In this document: in pieces, positions 21,194-33,699 of the stretch | Layout of the letters: every line of letters begins with the position of its first letter | How positions within the stretch are numbered: the stretch's first letter is position 1 | Assembly (NCBI RefSeq): GCF_018991925.1 | Contig: NW_024737068.1 | Coordinates: forward strand, 3,559,910-3,623,909 | Source: Homarus americanus | Lineage: Eukaryota > Arthropoda > Malacostraca > Decapoda > Nephropidae | DNA length: 64,000 bases | Direction: 5' to 3' | Position numbers and translations under genes: made by a program | The notes under the pieces: generated by a model | Told to the model about the DNA's origin: nothing | Databases searched by the model: none | The model's input: only the letters and a program-made list of their open reading frames with translations

Positions 21194-23132
21194 AGAGAGA
21201 AGTGGAGAAGACGGGAATGCGTTTAGCACGTTAAAGGGTAAGATGCAGTTTCTTAGAACATTTTTTAGGGTCGTATGCATGTTTTCTCAGCACATGAGGA
21301 CAGTGCTGTCTTTTTAGGGGTCGATTGCAATATTCAGAAATTTCAAGTATTTCAAACACCGCGCAATTGGCGATACTGAGCTTCAAGGTCGTCAGAGGGA
21401 AGAGAGCGCTCCTGCACATAGCGAGAGGTTGTGGAACTAGGCCTAAGTGATATTAAATGTAATTTGCCGAATTAATAATGATGCGATTCATGAAGTAAGG
21501 GATTATTATTGAATTTGAAATTATTATAGATCGTTTATCTGTCTGAATAATGTCACGGTGTCCCAAGGAGTATAGTTAGGCGGAAAATATGTCACGTAGG
21601 CCTAGGTTACGCTGGCTGGTCCTCAGTCACGTGAAAGCGATTGGACCTACAGGACATCCCTGCGCTTCCGTCCACAGAAATAGTCACGTGGCCTAGTCAC
21701 CTGTGTTGCACTATTGCAGTATAACAAGTAAGTCCTCATTCGATCTCAGACAGGGTTAGATAGGGCAGTGGTAAAGTTAACAAGAGCTAACAGTGAGTTC
21801 ATTTCAGGTTTCCGTCAGAACCCACTTGACTGCAGGAGTGATGACCGCAAGAGATTGACTGCCGTTGATGATTGAGGGTGGCGATTGTCGCCATTGGACC
21901 AATCAGTGTAGGTCTGTCACTGTTTAGCGGGTATCAAAGGATCTCTTGAGGAATCTAGCAGTCTGGGTGCCCAGCTGACGACGGACGATCGTTGGGGTCA
22001 TCAGCTCTCCTCTACCTCGGCTCACAACACCACATGTCTCGAGCAGCTAAGTGAAACCCTCTTGCTAACGGGAAGCTAAAGCTTCTCTCAACTGTACAAG
22101 GTCTGATTGGCTCACTCCCTTCCGTTTCATGGATGTACTGGGGGTAAAGTGAGGCCAGCTGAGTGATACAGGGCCCACACTGGGGCCAAGAGTCAGTGGA
22201 GTTAGAGGTACACTTTCCAAGGTGGAGAAAGGCTGATTTGGGCCTTCAACTGGGTGCCTGTTGGTTGTGCCTTAAACGACTACGGAGTGAAGGTGGAATC
22301 TGTGTGTGTGTTAGGTTAGGAAGCATGGTTCACGGTATTGGACCCAGTAACTCTAATAATAATGACAAATATTTTGTGTGTAGTTAATACTATTTTTCAG
22401 TTACTAATGTATGCTGTGTGCATTTATAATTTCTTTATAGTTTCAATCTCAGATATAACCTTGTTCCCCAGAGTAGTGTTTAAGTTAGGTTAGGAGGTGT
22501 GCATCTGTTGGTGTAACATAATTATATTGAGTCCTTAAGGCCTATTCATTGTAGAGTAATTAATTTCTTATTTTTTTATACCATTTCCTCAGTGACTGAT
22601 ATTATTTTGTTGAAAACCCTTAAGGCCTGCATCTGTTGGTGTAACATAATTATATTGAGTGCCCTTTAGGCCTATTCATGGTGGAATTATTAATTTCTTA
22701 TTTTTGAATACCATTTTCTCAGTGCTGGATATTATTTTGTTGAAAAACCTTAAGGCCTGTTTCATGTGCGCAAGCAACATTTCTTAATACTTCAAATTTA
22801 TTGTTGCCTGAGTTTCTAATAATTTCTATATCATGTATAACTTTTATTCCCCAGAGTAGTGTTTTAAGTTCAAGTTAAGAGGTGCGCATATTGGTGTACC
22901 ATTATTTGATTGTGTTTGTAGAGTTGGAGGGAATATAAGTGTCTAAATTTTACAGTGTGTCTCATTCATCCCAGTCACAGACGCTATCCTTCCACGGGTC
23001 ACGGACAATTCATTTTGTTAGTAGATTTAAGTGTTCTTGTGCTGGTTCGGGATTTTTCTCCAAGGGGCGCTTCCACTGCCATTACCATCTATTAATCTTT
23101 AATAAACCCCAAGTCAAGTGAGAAAATAAAGT
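21190..23132 (+). mobile_element. Solo LTR of the gypsy-1 family
   Basis: It begins TGTTGAGAGAGAAGTGGAGA and ends near AATAAACCCCAAGTCAAGTG-AGAAAATAAAGTCT. The first 800 bases match 32855-33690 and the last 700 match 38520-39385, the 5' and 3' LTR parts of gypsy-1. It also has a middle section (about 21870-22350) that those two lack in part, so at about 1.94 kb it is the most complete LTR in the window. It has no pol sequence. The flanks are (TA)n on both sides, which hides any target duplication. Confidence 0.7.
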
Positions 23133-23160
23133 CTAGATATATATATATATATATATATAC
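23133..23160 (+). repeat. Short (AT)n run
   Basis: TA repeats between the solo LTR and LINE F. Confidence 0.9.
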
Positions 23161-23765
23161 ATAAGAATATAAGAACATGAGAAAATAAGGAGTCTGCAAT
23201 AGGCCGGTTGGCCTTTGCTTGGCAGCTCCTGTCGAGAGTTACGACTACTCTCTATCATCCATGAATCTATCTAGCCCCCTTCTAAAACTTTGCAGCATTA
23301 CTGCACTTACTACAAAGTTGCTAAGCTTGTTCCACTCGTTTACCACCCTATTTGTGAACCAGTTCCTTCCTAGCTCCCTATGTCACTACTGATCCCAGTA
23401 TCTACATCGTTTTTGTAGATTATGAACAAGAGCGGGCCCAGTGCTGACCCCTGGATAACTCAACTGGTTTCACAGCCCCACTCAGATTTAACACCATCTA
23501 CAGTCTACACTGACCCTCTGCGTTCTATCGTTGAGCCATGATTTCATCCAATTTAAAACTTTCCCCTCGATACCATGAGCCTTAACTTTTCTCAGAAGCC
23601 TCTGATGCTGTACTCTGTCAAACGCTTTGCTAAAGTCTAAGTAAATTACATCGTAATTTTCGTCCTTATCTACTACCTCGAAGACTTTCCTAAAAAACGT
23701 CAGCAGATTTGTTAGGCAAGATTTTCACTTTGTAAACCCATGTTGAAAGTCTTATATTTTTCGGG

Positions 23766-24558
23766 GGATCACCTGAAGAATCGTCGCCCAAGAATGTCCA
23801 CCTGAAGAATTGTCACTCTGGGATATCCCACCTGAAGAATTGTCACTCTGGGATATCCCACCTGAAGAATTGTCACCCCAGCCTGCTCCCCTGAAGAATC
23901 GTCACGCCAGCCCACAGTGAATATAATTTGTATGTTAGGATAACATAAATATATTCCTTTGTGTTATGCATCTTTATTGTGATGCATATTACAAAGGGTA
24001 CTGAACAGCAATTTGTTGACATAAAATTTCCAGAGGATTATTAGAAAAACGATCATGCCACTTCTGAAGTGAAATATTAGAACGGGCAACAAAAAAAACC
24101 TATTCTTATAGACTTAGTGGATTTATACTTCAGGCAGTCTTTTGTTTGGCATTTCCACAGAAAACCATCCTTCGAGCTGATGCATTTTGTCCAATTCATC
24201 CAGTTATCACAAGTATCACACTTCACTTCACTCTTTAAAAGTCTGTTTTGTTGAAGCCACCGAATAACTTTAGAGGAATCATCATACAACAGTAGTAGGG
24301 CAACAGTTTGTAAGGTATTGCGTGTCATGGTCGACTGATGATTATGACTAAAAAATTTTGAGCCCACTTACTATTATATAGTCCTCCTACCTGACTGGGG
24401 GGTCCTGACTCCACTAACCTGAAGATTAACAACCGTGGGGAGTCCTAACCCCACCTGAAGAATTGTCATCCCAGGTGGCAGAATCGTCACCCCAGGATAT
24501 TCCACCTGGAGAGTTTTCACCCTGCCGGACTCTGGGGTGACAATTCTTCAGGTGATCC
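23766..24558 (-). mobile_element. Merlin-type DNA transposon remnant with repeated ends
   Basis: The terminal inverted repeats start GGATCACCTGAAGAATYGTC; the right one continues ACCCCAGAG, and the left is slightly diverged. Inside each end, related CACCTGAAGAATTGTCAC words are repeated: five in a row at the left (23766-23910) and three at the right (24450-24530). It carries a piece of a Merlin transposase and interrupts LINE F inside its reverse transcriptase. The flanks are T-rich, so I cannot define the 8-9-bp target duplication expected for Merlin. Confidence 0.75.
24010..24367 (-). pseudogene. Merlin transposase, N-terminal zinc ribbon fragment
   Basis: The 96-residue minus-strand frame has two cysteine pairs: VKCDTCDNWMNWTK and, after a loop, LWKCQTKDCLKYKSTKSIR. 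This is the amino-terminal zinc ribbon of the Merlin/ISXO2-like family. After a frame change it continues near 24060 as ARSNISLQKWHDRF, the segment that follows the usual GSFF motif. The catalytic DDE core is missing, so the copy needs a transposase from elsewhere. It stops about 100 bases before the left repeated end. Confidence 0.75.
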
Positions 24559-26199
24559 TTTTTTTTCTAAAAAGCTATTTGCTATAATTTGCTATAATTG
24601 ATTCAAGAAATTTCCCCACTACTGACGTCAAACTAATCGGCCGGTAATTTGACGCTGATTCTCTGTCTCCCGTTTTGAATATGGGTACTACATTTGCCCG
24701 TTTCCACAACTCCGGCACAACTTCCGTGTCTAATGATTTTGAAAATAAATTTACGAGGGGTCCGCTAATCTGTTCCTTACACTCTTTGAAAACTCGAGGG
24801 AAAACTTCATTCGGCCCTGGGGATTTTGTCTCATTTATTTTATTTATCTTCATTTCTGATAGTGATAGTCTTTATGTTTTTTCTTCATTTCCCCTAAATA
24901 TCAGTTCCACCTCTGGCATTTCCTCGTGAATTTCTTCTGTGAAAACTGATAAGAAGTAGCCGTTTAATGTTTTGCTTATTTTCTCACTATCACCTATCAC
25001 TTCACCCTCTCTCTGACTTTAAAGGCCCTACTTTGTCCTTGACCTTTGTCCTATATACCTGGAAAAATCCCTTGGGATTCGCCTTGGATTCTCTTGCTAT
25101 CTTGATTCCGTAATCCCTCTATGCCTTCCCTACATTTTTCTTAACATTCCTAGATAGTTCATTATACCTATTTCTGAGATGCTATTTCCCTCCCTTTAAT
25201 TTCTTTATTCCTATGTCATATTTAAGTTTTTTGGTTATCCACCTTGGCTCATTCTTATTTGACCTATTTTTTCTGAAAAGTATATTTTGTTCCTGTGCTT
25301 TACGTAGTATACTAGTGAATATCATAGTCATGATCAATTGTTGTGTCGTCGGTGACCTCATTCGTTCCTACCAGGACTGACCTCACCTACAGTAGGTACC
25401 TTCTTAGCCCCTCATAATCCGCCGATCGAAAGTCTTGGACTCTGACCATATTGTCATAGTTTTTCGTTTCCCAATTTAGGGTGAACCTGATTTCTCTGTG
25501 ATCACTGTTTCCTAGTTCTTCCCCTATTGTAATATCTCTGATAATATTTTCATTATTTGTTAATACTAGGTCTAATATATTGTCACCTCTAGTAGGTTCT
25601 GTAATTAGTTGTTTTATCAAATTGTCCTGCAGAGGTTGTTGTATTTTGCTGCCCTACTCATTTCCTGCCATATGGGAAGAGCTGCTTCTTTCCCAAGACT
25701 TGGGGGCCTGTAAATCACTCCCATAATTAGTTTTTCTCTTCCTTCCGCAATTTCTACCCACACAGACTCGGTTCGTATTTCACCCTTTTTTGAATTATCA
25801 ATACAACATTTTAATGTATCCCCGACGAAGAGTGCGACCACTCCCTTTTCCTACCTTCCCTATCCTTGTGAAAAAGGTTGTACCCATCTATGTGGTACTC
25901 TGATAAAAAGTTCTTGGTCGCCAGATTCATCCAAGTTTCGGTGATTGCTATGACGTCTACATTCTCGGTACATATAACAGCTCTCAGCAAGTCTATTTTA
26001 TTTCTAACGCTCCTATTGTTTGTATAGTATACATTTAAACCTATGCTTCCCTGGTCCTCTTTGTTTTACCACTTGTCCTGAGTAACCAATTTTACTCCCC
26101 AGGACCTGCTTTTTTTTTTACTCCCACTTACACTGACCTCTCTCTACTGGCGAAACCCGCCCTTTGGAGTGACAATTTCGCGCTCCAGGGATGCACACA

Positions 26200-26807
26200 A
26201 TGTCTTTATCCCCGCGCGAGACAAGTGTACTCCGTCACGAATGTACAGGTAGTCGTTGCCATAGAATGGTTGCCAGTTATCAATGAATTCCCAACCATTG
26301 CTTGCACATTGTTTTCCAAGTCAGCAATTTATAGCAATTACCCTGGACAGCTATTCACCGCCAACTCCTCTTCTATGCAAGACACCACATACCATCGGGA
26401 TCCCTCCCCTGTCTCTAACCTTCCCTAGCGTCTCCCTATACCTCTTGAAAAGTTCCTCACTCCTATCCTTTCCTATGTCGTTACCTCCTACACTAAGACA
26501 CACTCCTGCACTCCACACCCTGGTCAGTTTTTCTGAGCCTGACCCTAGTCCCCTTGGAGACAGCCACTCTCCACCCCATCTCCTCCTGACCCTCCTACGC
26601 AGGTGTCCTGCTAGGTAGGACACCTACCTGAAGGAATTCTGACCTGAGGGCTTCGTTCTCCCCCATTAAAACGTCTATCTCTCCCTCAACTGCTCCAGCT
26701 GACTTAACAGAGTGGCCAGGGGGTCGTCTTTCCTCACACACCGTCCCTCTTCCCCCACAACACAACGATCCACGGCAGCCATTTCCTATGGTCACTAACA
26801 CGAGCAC
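26200..26807 (-). pseudogene. CR1 ORF1 protein with esterase-like domain (LINE F)
   Basis: The minus strand from 26807 gives a Cys-rich start and a coiled-coil-like EGEIDVLMGENEALRSEF. A frame change then leads to an SGNH-hydrolase-like domain with VCLSVGGNDIGKDRSEEL and RGGIPMVCGVLHRRG, and near 26240 a region matching the EGVHLSHAG block of LINE C. Esterase domains are known in the ORF1 product of CR1-clade LINEs. Frame changes make it non-functional. Confidence 0.7.
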
Positions 26808-26837
26808 TTAGAGGCACGTCCTTCTCCAAGCTAGGTC

Positions 26838-26916
26838 AGGTTGGTTCTGAAGCTAGGTCAGGTCGGTACTGAGCTAGGTCAGGTCGTTACTTAGCTAGGT
26901 CTGGTCGGTACTGAGC
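26838..26916 (+). repeat. 22-bp tandem repeat GCTAGGTCAGGTCGGTACTGA
   Basis: Three to four copies of an approximately 22-base unit next to the (AT)n tract at 26917. Confidence 0.75.
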
Positions 26917-27960
<1,044 letters not shown>

Positions 27961-29430
27961 ATAGTATGTTCCTGCAGCAGAAGAAAGTTGTTTAGTGTAG
28001 AATATGTCTACGGGATTTAAAGTTTTGTGGGAATAATCCTGTAATAGGAATGTCCCCGGCCTTATATGAGAGTAATACTGTAATTATGTTTTTTGTTAAC
28101 AGCCAGGAGATGACTACTTCCTCCCTCCCCACTCCCCCTATCTTGTATGTAAATATGGGGCGCTGCTGTCTCACTACATGGCGTGTTTTAGACAGATTTG
28201 CCGAGGTGTTTCCTCTCAGGTTTTTCTAGGGAGCAATGATTTAAACTCGTCTTTAATATTCCCGGAGATGGTGGTGTACAGGGCAGAGTCAAGTTTTTTT
28301 TTTCAACACTTGGATAATGTCGAGGAAAAAATGGAGTTTGGTGACGCGCACTGAAATATGTCACATGTATCATTTCCCTTGCATTATTTCCGTTGAAACT
28401 GACAGATAAAGTAATTTCTTAAACATAATTGAATAGCTCATTGCTATAAAGAAGCACTATTCTTGACAGTGAATTTTTGCCCGACTGTAAATGTTCAGAG
28501 AATGTGAGCAGCAATGACCCAGTGACCCAAGTTTTGATTCATGGCCGTGCAGCTGTTAGACGTAGAGTATTGTAGATATCATGATCTAGTACACACGCAC
28601 ACACACATACACACACACATATATTCAGCATATTGTTACGGTCATCTCCCCTTTCCCTCAATATTTGTTTCAGTTACCCATTGTATTTAGTTTCTATTGT
28701 GTCTCGTATTTCTTTAGAATCGAATTTCAAAGCGTATGGTAAAGACTTTTAAAAATGTCTTGATTATTTAATATAAGTATGTAAACTAGTATTTGATTCA
28801 TTATGTAAACTTTGTAGAATATATTTAAATTTTTTGTACAGTTATGCAAGACTGTAAGAAGCATGTGTGAAATATAACAAGAATTAGAAACTATATGTTG
28901 ATGAAACAAGAAAGTATTGGAACATTTATTTTTCACTTTGGCGGCACTCTCGGTAGCTAGGTTGAGGGGGATAGGAGGGTCAAGCTTGTGTGGTGCATAT
29001 TTATCTATTATTATTTGGGCAATCATGGATAATTATGGTGTTAACTAAAGTGTAATGTTCATTATAGTCTAAAGAATATTGTAGTAGTGAGAGAGCATTG
29101 TATTTGGTGGAGAAAACATTATTCTGAGTGAATTCATTTGTGGCCTTTTGTATGCACATGGATGGAGAGCATATAGTCATTATATTTTGATTTAATTTTA
29201 AAGCTGCGTTTTGATTAAACCAGTTTTGATGGGAACAGTGGTATTGAAATAAACACCTGTCAGCTGTCAGGAGATTGTTAGCCAGAAATAAGGTAAGGGT
29301 TTGTGTTTAACATTTAATCTCTCTTATAACAGAAGCTGTTATTTCAGAGTCTCCTCTGATATAATGGGCCTATGGGCTGACTATACATCCTCTAGTGAGT
29401 CCTAGAAGAGGGTGTGAAGGTTGTAAAAAA
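27961..29430. other. Unannotated stretch
   Basis: I recognise no gene. There is an (AC)n run at about 28592-28620, a T-run at 28294-28303 and otherwise AT-rich unique-looking sequence. AATAAACACCTGTCAGCTGT at about 29250 contains a polyadenylation-like word. Confidence 0.45.
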
Positions 29431-29566
<136 letters not shown>

Positions 29567-29994
29567 TGTCAACATGTTAAAAATCAAATTTGGTAGTCAA
29601 AATATTGTGCCTCTTTATGTCTAAACTTGAGATTAGCAAACAAAAATGAATTGAAATAACCCTCACCTACATCAATTATACCTTAAAGTTTCAAATATCA
29701 GTATTTCAACAAATTAATGAGACTTGATTAGAATTATTCACTTGATATTAACTAATCTCATGTAAGCATATGGATTATGGAGTATTTTATGGTTCTATAG
29801 CTTGTGTACAATATGCATGTCAGAACATGAACATGAACAGGCTCTCCGTGTGGGACAGTTTAATTCTTGTTTTGACTTGTACCAAGCGTGAGGATAAGGC
29901 GCCCGGCTCACTCTCCTTCTAGATATCATAGACGGTGGTTTGCTCTCATTGCACTTGCACCTACTCTACCAGACGAATTCTACATTTTAATTAT

Positions 29995-30163
29995 TGTAAG
30001 TAGGGCATATTGATTGTCGCAGTTACTTATATCATTGTATAAAACATTATGTTCTAAGAAATTATTATGTTATTTCTGTTACAGCATTTTTTATAAACAA
30101 ATTGATATTTTTTGAAACAACAATTGAATTATGAAACATTGAAATATTTTTCTATTTGTCAGA
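29995..30163 (+). other. Probable 5' UTR intron of the transposase gene
   Basis: A donor-like ATT/GTAAGTAGG at about 29995 and an acceptor-like TTTTTCTATTTGTCAG ending at about 30162 frame 168 bases just before the start codon at 30174. Splicing is inferred, not shown. Confidence 0.4.
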
Positions 30164-30173
30164 TAGTGTGAAG

Positions 30174-32570
30174 ATGTCAAAATTGAAGACAAGAAGTCAG
30201 TTGTCAACCCACTTGAGCCTGCTAGTTGGTAAAGGGAAGGAGCTTCCTGTATCAGAACTTCCAACAGTGAGAGACATGCTAAGATTAGGGTTACTCCTTC
30301 GAGAAAAAAATGCAAAGGACAGAAGGAACTATACAGATAAAGAACTCATAAATGACATGATAGTCCCTCTTCTGCATCAATGGACAAAAGCTAATGCACT
30401 ATTCAAACCACCTGTGATTAATCAGTGTCGAACTATTGAGCTAAAACTAACGAAATTATGGCACAAAGCAGTTGAAACATCACTTGGTAAAGGAAACTTG
30501 GCCAGGAAAAATGAATTTCTGCACACACTTGATACTCTGTTTGACATTTTGACCTGCAAGTGCTCCATACAATTATGTTCTGAATCCAAGTGCTCCATAC
30601 AATTATGTTCTGAATCCAACTCAGGTAAGAGAGAAAATAATTCCCACATTGATTGTGGTTGTCCTCGTGAAAAGAAGATCCCTGTTTTAGAGCTTGAATT
30701 TATAAAGGCACAGAGGACAAAGGCAGAAGGCCAAGGAAGTATGCAAATGGGTTCAATAGATTATTCAGAAACAAAGAAGCAGATTGCTAATGCCAAGAAG
30801 AGAGAACAAATCCGAGAGAGGGAACAAAAGAAGAAAATGAAGAGTGAAGAAGCCATCCAAAGAGAGGAAGAGCTGTGTCAAGATGTTTATCACTTCTTTG
30901 ATAGTTCTTCTGATGAACAGGAAGCAACATCAGATGATAGTTCCAAAGAGCCATCTGAACCTTTACCAAAGAAAATGAAATACAACACAAGAAATATTTC
31001 AAACATTGCTTTAGCTAGTATTCGCCACCATGCTGGACTTCGTGAGGCTGCAGAAATTGCAACTGCCGCTTGGATAGATGCAGGCCTCATCAGCCGAGAG
31101 GATGTATCTTTGGTGATAGATCATAATAAAATTAGAAGAGCACAAGAAAAAATAATGAAGGAAATATCTGATCAGCATGAAAAAGATTTAAGCGAGGGAG
31201 GGCTCTCCTGTCTTTTGTTTGATGGAAGAATAGATGACACAAAAGTTTTGCTAGAAGTAGAGGGAGTGAACAGAAAGTTTCCAGGTCTCATCAAAGAAGA
31301 ACACTACTCTGTCTGTTCTGAGCCTGGTGGTCGGTTTTTGTTTCACTTTGCTCCCGAAACTGAAGTAGAAGGGAAGAAACATGCAGAGGTCATTGCTGAT
31401 CATATTTTATGTTGGGTTCAGGAGAGAGGACTTGGCAGTTCACTGCAGGCTGTTGGTGGAGATTCAACTGCAGTGAACACCGGATGGCAGGGGGGTGTAA
31501 TGACGCATTTAGAGAAAAAACTAGGAAGAAGACTTGTTTGGATTGTATGTGATTTACATACAGGCGAGCTACCTCTTCGTCATCTCATCCAGGAACTTGA
31601 TGGTCCTACAAAGAGCAACAACAAGTGGTCAGGTCCCCTTGGCATCATGCTGGATGAAGCAACACAACTAGAAATAAATACAACCTTTCCAAAGGTCGAA
31701 GTTGGCCCTCCCCTTCCGGCGTTGTCTGAAGGAGTCATCAAAGATCTCAGCACAGATCAATCCTATGCTTATCGTATTGCCCAAGCAATAAGATCAGGAG
31801 AAGTGCCTCAGTCATTGGCTCTCTTGGAGATTGGACCTGTCAGTCACAGCCGTTGGTTAACTACAGCTCTTCGTTTCTGCAGGATTTGGATTTCCAAACA
31901 CGAATTGAAGGGCAAAGTGCTGAAGAATTTGAGGTTAATTGTTGAATTTATTATTGGAGTTTATCTTCCCCAGTGGTTTAGTGTGAAACTTAATCCTATG
32001 TGGGTGGATGGGCCCAATCACCTTTTGTTTCAATTGCAGCTAGTAAGAACACAGAGGAAGGTAGTGAGGGACATCGTGTTACCTGTGGCAAGAAGGTCCG
32101 CTTGGTATGCTCGATCAGAAGCAGTTTTGCAAGCAATGCTTTGCAGTCAATGTACCAATCTCCGAACCGAGGCTGTAGAAGTCATTCTAAAGATTAGAGG
32201 AACGCTAATAGATGACGACCAGTTGGGAGACTGTTCGTTTCATTCAAGAAAAGTTCCCCCAATAAACGTCAATGCCACCAAATTGTCAGAATTGGTTGAC
32301 TTGAGTTTGGAAGTCTTAGAGCCACCATTGACAACAAGTCTAACTAGCCAAGAATTGAGAAACCTTAAAGAGACTCCAATGCAGGTGCCGAAGTGGCCTT
32401 CCCACACTCAAAGTGTGGAGAGATGTGTGAAAATGGTCACAGAAGCAGCGGGCCATGTTTACAGCCACGAGAGGCGAGAAGGTTACATCAAAGCACAAAT
32501 AGCAAGCAGACTACTGATGACAAGAAACCAAAGCAAAGAGAGTATGAAGGCATTGGTTACTTTCAAATAG
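30174..32570 (+). CDS. hAT-like transposase, 798 codons, intact
   Basis: I take ATG 30174 (MSKLKTRSQLST) as the start: it follows a probable splice acceptor, and the six open codons before it begin with TTG. The N-terminal 280 residues hold a Cys/His cluster (SHIDCGCPREK) and a highly charged, coiled-coil-like stretch with an acidic Ser/Asp/Glu run. The second half has a hAT-like motif order: LLFDGRIDDT, then VGGDSTAVNTGWQGG, then CDLHTGELPLRHL (the CxxH motif), then HSRWLTTALRF, and near the end WPSHTQSVERCVKMVTEA. I infer catalytic Asp in the first two and Glu in SVERC. It would excise and insert the element through its inverted ends. Family placement is from motif order and ends only. A 27-bp tandem duplication repeats KCSIQLCSES. 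Confidence 0.85.
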   Translation: MSKLKTRSQLSTHLSLLVGKGKELPVSELPTVRDMLRLGLLLREKNAKDRRNYTDKELINDMIVPLLHQWTKANALFKPPVINQCRTIELKLTKLWHKAVETSLGKGNLARKNEFLHTLDTLFDILTCKCSIQLCSESKCSIQLCSESNSGKRENNSHIDCGCPREKKIPVLELEFIKAQRTKAEGQGSMQMGSIDYSETKKQIANAKKREQIREREQKKKMKSEEAIQREEELCQDVYHFFDSSSDEQEATSDDSSKEPSEPLPKKMKYNTRNISNIALASIRHHAGLREAAEIATAAWIDAGLISREDVSLVIDHNKIRRAQEKIMKEISDQHEKDLSEGGLSCLLFDGRIDDTKVLLEVEGVNRKFPGLIKEEHYSVCSEPGGRFLFHFAPETEVEGKKHAEVIADHILCWVQERGLGSSLQAVGGDSTAVNTGWQGGVMTHLEKKLGRRLVWIVCDLHTGELPLRHLIQELDGPTKSNNKWSGPLGIMLDEATQLEINTTFPKVEVGPPLPALSEGVIKDLSTDQSYAYRIAQAIRSGEVPQSLALLEIGPVSHSRWLTTALRFCRIWISKHELKGKVLKNLRLIVEFIIGVYLPQWFSVKLNPMWVDGPNHLLFQLQLVRTQRKVVRDIVLPVARRSAWYARSEAVLQAMLCSQCTNLRTEAVEVILKIRGTLIDDDQLGDCSFHSRKVPPINVNATKLSELVDLSLEVLEPPLTTSLTSQELRNLKETPMQVPKWPSHTQSVERCVKMVTEAAGHVYSHERREGYIKAQIASRLLMTRNQSKESMKALVTFK

Positions 32571-32794
32571 ACTACGGATAATAAAATATAATAATTTGAA
32601 ACTTGAAACAGTAACATGTGTGCAAACGCTGGTTATGTTATAAATTCACAAATATGTACATTTAAAAATCCATTTGATGTAGGTAGGACTTATTATAAAA
32701 AAAAATTTATGCCAGAATATTGTTTTGCATGCTTAAAGACTACAATAAATTGCTACCAAATTACTCGATTTTCAATTTAGCCAATTCACCCCCT

Positions 32795-32810
32795 AAATTG
32801 ACACACCCTA
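32795..32810 (-). repeat. Right terminal inverted repeat of the hAT-like transposon
   Basis: Reverse complement of the left repeat; TA repeats follow directly. Confidence 0.95.
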
Positions 32811-32819
32811 ATATATATA

Positions 32820-32856
<37 letters not shown>
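32811..32856 (+). repeat. (AT)n/(GT)n run
   Basis: TA then TG repeats between the hAT-like right end and the gypsy-1 5' LTR. Confidence 0.9.
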
Positions 32857-32858
<2 letters not shown>

Positions 32859-33690
32859 GCGGGAGAGAGAAGGAGAGAAGAGAAGATGGAAATGCTGCGT
32901 TTAGCACGTTGCAGGTGTGAGGTGCAGTTTCTTAGAACAATTTTTTTTAGGGGGGTCGTATGCATGTTTCTTTCAGCAAATGAGGACAGTGCTGTCTTTT
33001 TTTTAGGGGGGTCGATGTAATCGTCAGAAATTTCAGTGTGATAATTTTAAACGCCGCACCATAGGTGATACTGAGTTTCAAGGTCTGAGGGAAGGCAGCT
33101 CTCCCGCACGTAGTGAGAGTTTCTGGAACTAGGCCTATACGATATTAAATGTAATTTACCGAATTAATATGGACGCAAAGCATGAAATTAAATGACATTA
33201 TTAAATTTGAAAATTTTATAGATCGTTTCTCAGTCTAAATATGTTACGGGTGTCCCAAGAAAGTTATTAGTAGGCGGGAAACATGTCACATAGGCCTAAG
33301 CTAAAGCCTTGAGAGGACACAAGGTTGGCTGGCTCTCAGTCAGACGACAGCGTTCGAACAGAGAGGACAGACTGTGCTTCAGAGAGGACAAAACGGTCAC
33401 GTGGTCTAGTCACCTGTGTTGCGCTATTGCAGTATAACAAGTATGTCTCATTCGATCTCAGACAGGGTTTAGATAGGGCAGTGATAAAATTAGCAATAGC
33501 TAACAATGAGTTCATTGCAGGGTTTTCGTCAGAGCCCACATGACTGCAAGTGATGACTGGGAGAGATTGACTGCCGTTTGAGACTGCCGTTGATGATTGA
33601 TGATTAGCGATTGTCGCAGTTGGAACGATCAGTGCAGGCTTGTCACTGGTTAGCTGGGTTAGCCAGGGATCTCTGAAGTATAACCAGCTG
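32855..33690 (+). repeat. Gypsy-1 5' LTR, 3' part missing
   Basis: It begins TGTTAGCGGGAGAGAGAAGG and matches 37769-38465 and 21190-21970. The match to the solo LTR stops near GTCTGGGTGGCAAATCTG, where pol-linked sequence begins. A deletion must have removed the rest of the LTR and everything up to the protease/RT boundary. Confidence 0.75.
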
Positions 33691-33699
33691 TCTGGGTGG

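Larger units (their letters stand above)
23165..26180 (-). pseudogene. CR1 endonuclease-reverse transcriptase (LINE F)
   Basis: The minus strand shows the endonuclease middle at 25841-25617 (KLIMGVIYRPPSLGKEAA), then ITEPTRGDNILDLVLTNNEN and LGNSDHREIRF at 25620-25387. The linker and RT start are at 24853-24575 (NEVFPRVFKECKEQISGPL, YRPISLTSVVGKFLESI). Past the Merlin insertion come the palm-A block YLDFSKAFDRV (near 23620) and GSALGPLLFI-like sequence. The frame then jumps from SSDI straight to GRNWFTNRVVNEWNKL, skipping the catalytic FADD block. The element is dead. Confidence 0.85.
23161..26820 (-). mobile_element. CR1-clade LINE F with ORF1 and ORF2 remnants
   Basis: The minus-strand counterpart of LINEs A and C. 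The 3' end (CATAAGAATATAAGAACATG at 23160) carries the 8-bp CR1 end repeats. The 5' end reaches about 26820 and includes most of ORF1, making it the longest CR1 copy of this family here. It is split by a Merlin transposon at 23766-24558. It lacks about 690 bases of the reverse transcriptase relative to LINE A. Confidence 0.9.
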
